Below the pieces are notes generated by a model. The model did no database searches and was not told the origin of the DNA. It saw only the letters and a program-made list of their open reading frames with translations. A stretch of 64,000 nt of DNA. Origin: Gorsachius magnificus (Eukaryota; Chordata; Aves; Pelecaniformes; Ardeidae). Below are positions 59,811 to 64,000 of the stretch, piece by piece. A program made the translations under genes and the position numbers. Every line of letters begins with the position of its first letter. Position 1 is the stretch's first letter. The stretch lies in contig CM067081.1 of the NCBI GenBank assembly GCA_034008185.1, forward strand, positions 66,392,054 to 66,456,053, given 5' to 3'.

Positions 59811-62199
59811 TTGCAAAGAACATAGTGTATCACTAGGATTATACTCTGGAACCACACCTTTTGCTCATAGCATCCAAGCAATTTCTCAGCAGCTTTGAGA
59901 TTTAACTGTTGTAGCCCTGTACACATTTTAGAATTGTTTTCTGGCTCAGTGGCTTTCTCCTCTGGTGGACTGTGCGTGCCTTCCACCGTGTGTTTTCTCC
60001 TGCTTAAACCCAGAAGTCTGGGGAGTATGTTTTGTTCAGCAGGGGAAAGATGTTTGGGTGAACCACGGCCATGTGTGGATAAGTAAACATGCTGATACAT
60101 TGGACAGAAGTTTTTTTCAATACCAGTCTTTTTGTTTAAACTTTATTCCCCTCAGTAGAAAGCTGCAAAACTGTTTCAGGATCAGCAGCTTTCAGAAGCT
60201 AAAAAACATTGCTGTGAGGCTCAATCTTGAGATAGAAATAATGAGTTAATTTTCTTGTGCAAAAATTGCTGGAAAGGCTGCACATTTCATGTCACTTCCA
60301 GAGAGAGTGCATTTAAATCTTCATGTATACATCACAACCTTTTGTATTATACTATCCTGACAAAACACATGGCATCGTGTTTCAGAAGCAAGAGTTATGT
60401 TTTTAAAAGTTCATCTATTACAGGGATTCAGAATTCTGATCTGGTAATTTCCCTGTAACAATCAGAGGTACAAACAAGCTATCACTGACTTGACAGGTTA
60501 TAGAAAGGAGTCCATCAATTTTAACATTGGTGTCAAATTTAGGTTTCATTCTGTTTCTGCATAAGTTTTGCTGCAAACTCCAGTGGGAGCAAGATTAGGC
60601 TCTTACTGGATCCTTTTCCATTGTGAGTGGTATTACCCAGCGTGGAAGCATTTCCTAACTGAGTGCGGCAAAACCCTGAACCTCATTTTGTATTCCTTGT
60701 TGCATCACTTGCTCTATAGTTAAGGTAGAAGAATTTGTCACGGTGTCGGTATCTTAGGCTAAGGTTAAGATTCGGGAAGGAAAATGTGCATTGGTACCAT
60801 CATGGTATTTTACTTTGCATTTGCCTAGCATTGAAAGCGTGTCTGCAAGGGCTGGCTTGTCTCTGTCATTAGCAAGCTCCATGTTCCATAGTTTATCTCA
60901 AGCATGTGTGGTATTTTAAAATTGGTATGGAAATAAGCTTTGAAGAGGTCATGTGGAAGTTCTTGAAGATGACATTTCTGTATTTCTCATCTAGTTACTA
61001 AAGGAGTGTCCGGAGAGTAAGACCATTATCTTAGCCCAGCGGAGTCCTTTGCCAGAATGGACTGAGCTTTGGGGTACCCAGCCCTGCCTCCACTAGTAGT
61101 ACTTCTGCAGGTGCATCGTTGTGCAGGTCTGTGTGATTCTCCAACTGGGGATTCTCATGCTCTAGCTATGCTTTTTACTTTCCTGAAGAGGAATACACAT
61201 CAGTTTGCAACGGCTACTGACTTGCCTCAGGAGCCACAGTATGCCTGCCTAAGCGACAACAGCAAAAAGTTATTCTAGAGGAATACTTCTGTAATCAGGA
61301 GACTTTAGTGTTTTGGAAAAAGAGAGGGATTGCGCTCTCCATTTTAGGTACAGGCAAGCTCAGGCACAAAACAGAGAATCAGCTCGAGTTGCATATCTAG
61401 AAGCAGCATCCTCGCTAGTGCCGAGTCTACTAAAAAGTCAAATACTGAAAATCTGGTGTTTACACTATACATAAGAAACTATTTTATTGTTGTATAGCTT
61501 TATAAAGAGAGATGCCGCTTCAGATCAGGTGTATTTTGGAAAGCAGGTGATTTCTCAGATAGTTTGAGAGGAGAGAATATCCAGCTGCTTTCTACCAACC
61601 AAAAAAAGAAAGATGAACAGCAACCCTGTTTTATACTGGCCCCAAAAGCAGCAGAGATGACAAATGCCACAATTTTCCAGTATGTTGCTTCATCAAGAAA
61701 ATATTTTAAAGTGTGGTGTAATTGCTGTATGTGAGAATGAACTGGTGGCCCTGTTCATTTGTCCCCTGTCACCATCATCCTGATTTGCAGTGAGCAACAG
61801 GGTTATTCACATGCTTAGATTACACACATGCTTCGGTGCTCTGCTGGATCAAGGCCTAATTGACACCCTAATTGACAGGCTCAGTTGAGAGACTGAAGAC
61901 TAAATTGGGCTTGGAAGCTGAAACGTGATGTATGTTTTTACTCTCAGAGGTGTTTTGTCCAGGCTGTGCTTGAGATGTGTTACCAAATACTGTGTTGCAC
62001 CTTCTGCTGTAGCTTTTGTTGCCTTTCTTTTATGGCTAGATAGAGGATTTCAGCCGCTGGGCAAAAAAAACCCCAAATAAATATGTTAGTCCAAACTAAT
62101 GACATGTTGAATGCTAAATTGAAACAAACAATTTTATCTTTGGTCTTTCTAAAAGAACAAGTTTGTTAAAAAAAATACTAACAGCCATTTATTCAAAAC
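59811..62199. other. Non-coding stretch, no gene seen
   Basis: Unique sequence with short frames (at most 99 codons) and no recognised domain. At 61330-61410 a faint MIR-like order ('ccattttaggtacag', 'caagctcaggcac') was noted but is too weak to call. Confidence 0.5.
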
Positions 62200-62420
62200 C
62201 AGTTGATTAAATGAAAGTGTAACTAATTGTTAGATGTTTGTTTCATGTAGACTCAAAGGTAGAATCACAACAGAAGTAATTAGGGTAATTATTAAGGTCT
62301 GTATTTAATTCAAACCCTCAGAGAATATTGCATATTCATTCAAGTGAGCTATATTTCCTATTAAAAAGATAGCAGTTTCTCAAAGCTTTCATTTACAGGT
62401 ATGCTTTTGGTAGTGTCATT
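62200..62420. promoter_or_regulatory. Candidate enhancer with TAATTA pair and octamer-like site
   Basis: TAATTA at 62277-62282 and 62286-62291 (start spacing 9 bases) and an octamer-like TTGCATAT at 62328-62335, in repeat-free sequence. Homeodomain plus POU composition is inferred from words only. Confidence 0.37.
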
Positions 62421-63529
62421 TTATATGGTATCATGTCATCTTGCTCTCTTTCTACTGTGACAGTGTTTGTTATTCATAATGATGGCAATCAAAGGGGAAA
62501 TGTTACTGGTAATTTCTCTGTGCACTTCTAACCCCCAAATATTTCTAACAGTCATTTACCTAAGGCGTTTGAGAATTTGAAGATGGGGACATTAGGATGA
62601 ACTTGCCTTGATCTCTCTACAGAATGCGCTGTGTGCATTAAGATGCTAAAGCTAGGCATTTTTATATACTCCTAAAGAAAATTCAGTGAGACATTATTTA
62701 TAGAGTAACTGAAAAATTGAGGCAGTACTTGTACCCTTTTATTGACAATGAAGAAAAATCTAGTTCTGTTTCACATATGATTTTCTTCTTTTTGACTGGT
62801 CTTTACAAAATGCAAAGAAAATCTACAAAAGAAATGTTTGGGAGCGCTTACTGTGGAGAGGTTCTCAAAGGGTTGTTTCAAACTGTAGACTGGAGATGAT
62901 TTGTATCGGAGCATTTTAGAAAAGAAAAAAAAAAAAAACCAGCCAAAAAATGCTTCATGGACGCAGTTCTTACATGTTACTAATCATGCAGGACACAGAG
63001 TGGCAGGATGTCTTCCAATATTTGTTGCTGGCAGATGACACACACCATCTTTACAGGGCAATTGGACTGGTGTGGTCTCCTTCTGGATGGATTTAATGCT
63101 TGGATTTAAATCCAAATTCTTGTCTCGGTAAAGCCAGGTGTCTCAGTTGAATTCCTAAAATGCAAGTGTATTGATTAGACAGGAAATAATGTTGCTTGCT
63201 AAATTAGTAAGTACCATTTTTTTCCGCTTGTGTTTTGATCCTGCCATAACACTCAAAACAGTATGCACTGAGTATGTGTATTGGATAGAAACAAACACAA
63301 ATAGGGTCAAAGTTATCTCAGCCAGATTCCTGAGACTGTACCACTCAAATGATAAACTACTGGAATATTGTTAGTGCCATTGTTTATTTAAACAATCTAT
63401 TTAGATACAGATTAGGAATAGATACACTAGTATTAAAAATAGCAATGGCAACAGATTTGTATTGCCCTTTTCTATCACTGTAAAAGTGCAGTAGTGATGA
63501 TAGTAATACCTAATTCACTTGTACAACAC
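62421..63529. other. Non-coding stretch, no gene seen
   Basis: A+T-rich unique sequence with a 14-A run at 62925-62938. No frames of note. Confidence 0.5.
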
Positions 63530-63780
63530 CAGAAGCATAAGGCCTTAGTATGGAGCCGGCTATAATGGTCTGACGATGGTCTGGCTTTCTAAGGTACAAA
63601 CAATTGGTGCACCATGGAGCGGGCCAAACAACTGGATGGGGAGAAAAAAGTTGATAAAATCATAAAAAAAGGAGCGAGCACGGGTTATAGATGGTAGCAT
63701 TACAATTAGCATAATTACAGCTCTGCAGTTAAAGTCCTATCTGCATACTCGCAGTTCGTGTTTTACCCCCTTGGACTGTT
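63530..63780. promoter_or_regulatory. Candidate conserved enhancer-like element
   Basis: Repeat-free block with GCATTACAATTAGC immediately followed by ATAATTACAG (TAATTA at 63712-63717), ACAATTGG near 63600, and CATAAAAAAAGGAG. Motif spacing and absence of repeats suggest an enhancer. Not tested for conservation. Confidence 0.37.
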
Positions 63781-64000
63781 TTGGGGTTTTTTTCACCAAA
63801 TGAGATATGTTGTCTTGTTTGTGGCCATTTAAGTGCACATTGTTAAATGAGAAATAGTGCAGGCTCATTACTGAACTGCTAGGAACTATTGAGGTAGCGT
63901 AGGTGTCTGCTAGAAGACAGAAAACACGGGTTGCTCACTGATGAAACCTTTTGGCCAAAATGACTGCACAAGCATTGTGCTCATGCGTTAGGACTCAGCA

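Noticed and set aside
61330..61410. A third MIR relic
   Set aside because: Only short agreement with the core; cannot be told from chance by eye.
1..64000. CRISPR arrays, tRNA, rRNA and snRNA genes, endogenous retroviruses
   Set aside because: No regularly spaced direct repeats, no convincing cloverleaf or snRNA landmarks, and no LTR pairs or retroviral gene blocks were found on either strand.

Overview
The window is nuclear DNA from a bird, most likely non-coding (intergenic or deep intronic). The main evidence is a set of chicken-repeat-1 (CR1) LINE fragments. The younger ones end in the octamer tail typical of avian CR1 (ATTCTATG-type units), at about 6050, 39100 (inverted), 40095 and, decayed, 59150. 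Beneath these lie much older, heavily mutated CR1-like copies and two MIR-type SINE relics. There is no operon, plasmid, phage or CRISPR structure, and no open reading frame that I recognise as part of a host protein-coding gene. Almost all open frames are short chance frames or pieces of CR1 ORF2.

Layout. 300-590: 3' end of an older CR1 subfamily, + strand. 4430-6069: the longest young CR1, + strand, 5'-truncated, with a broken reverse transcriptase ORF. 11640-12620: ancient CR1, minus strand. 13600-15770: ancient CR1, + strand, running from the RT region to the 3' end. 23200-23332: probable CR1 3' end. 27600-28520: MIR relic next to ancient CR1, both minus. 31500-31650: MIR relic, minus. 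33186-33560: ancient LINE 3' part, minus. 39097-40115: two young CR1 3' ends facing away from each other as an inverted pair. 48270-48815: ancient CR1, + strand. 56560-58990: a C+G-rich domain with a dense CpG island at about 58120-58960, the best promoter candidate. A CR1 tail sits about 100 bp beyond its edge.

Between the repeats are long A+T-rich stretches carrying clusters of homeodomain core sites (TAATTA), a PBX-type TGATTGACA and octamer-like words. They look like distal enhancers of a developmental gene whose promoter could be the CpG island near 58 kb. This is inference from base composition and motifs, because no alignment could be run. Two spots might be host exons. One is an open frame at 54100-54317 behind a strong 3' splice-site sequence. 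The other is a minus-strand ATG followed 40 bases later by a consensus 5' splice site at 56731/56730. Neither matches a protein I know.

I found no novel multi-gene system. The observations most worth checking are the two possible exons, the CpG-island promoter with its 42-bp tandem duplication and 20-G run, the TAATTA cluster at 44.5 kb, and the loss of catalytic aspartates in the 4.4-6.1 kb CR1.
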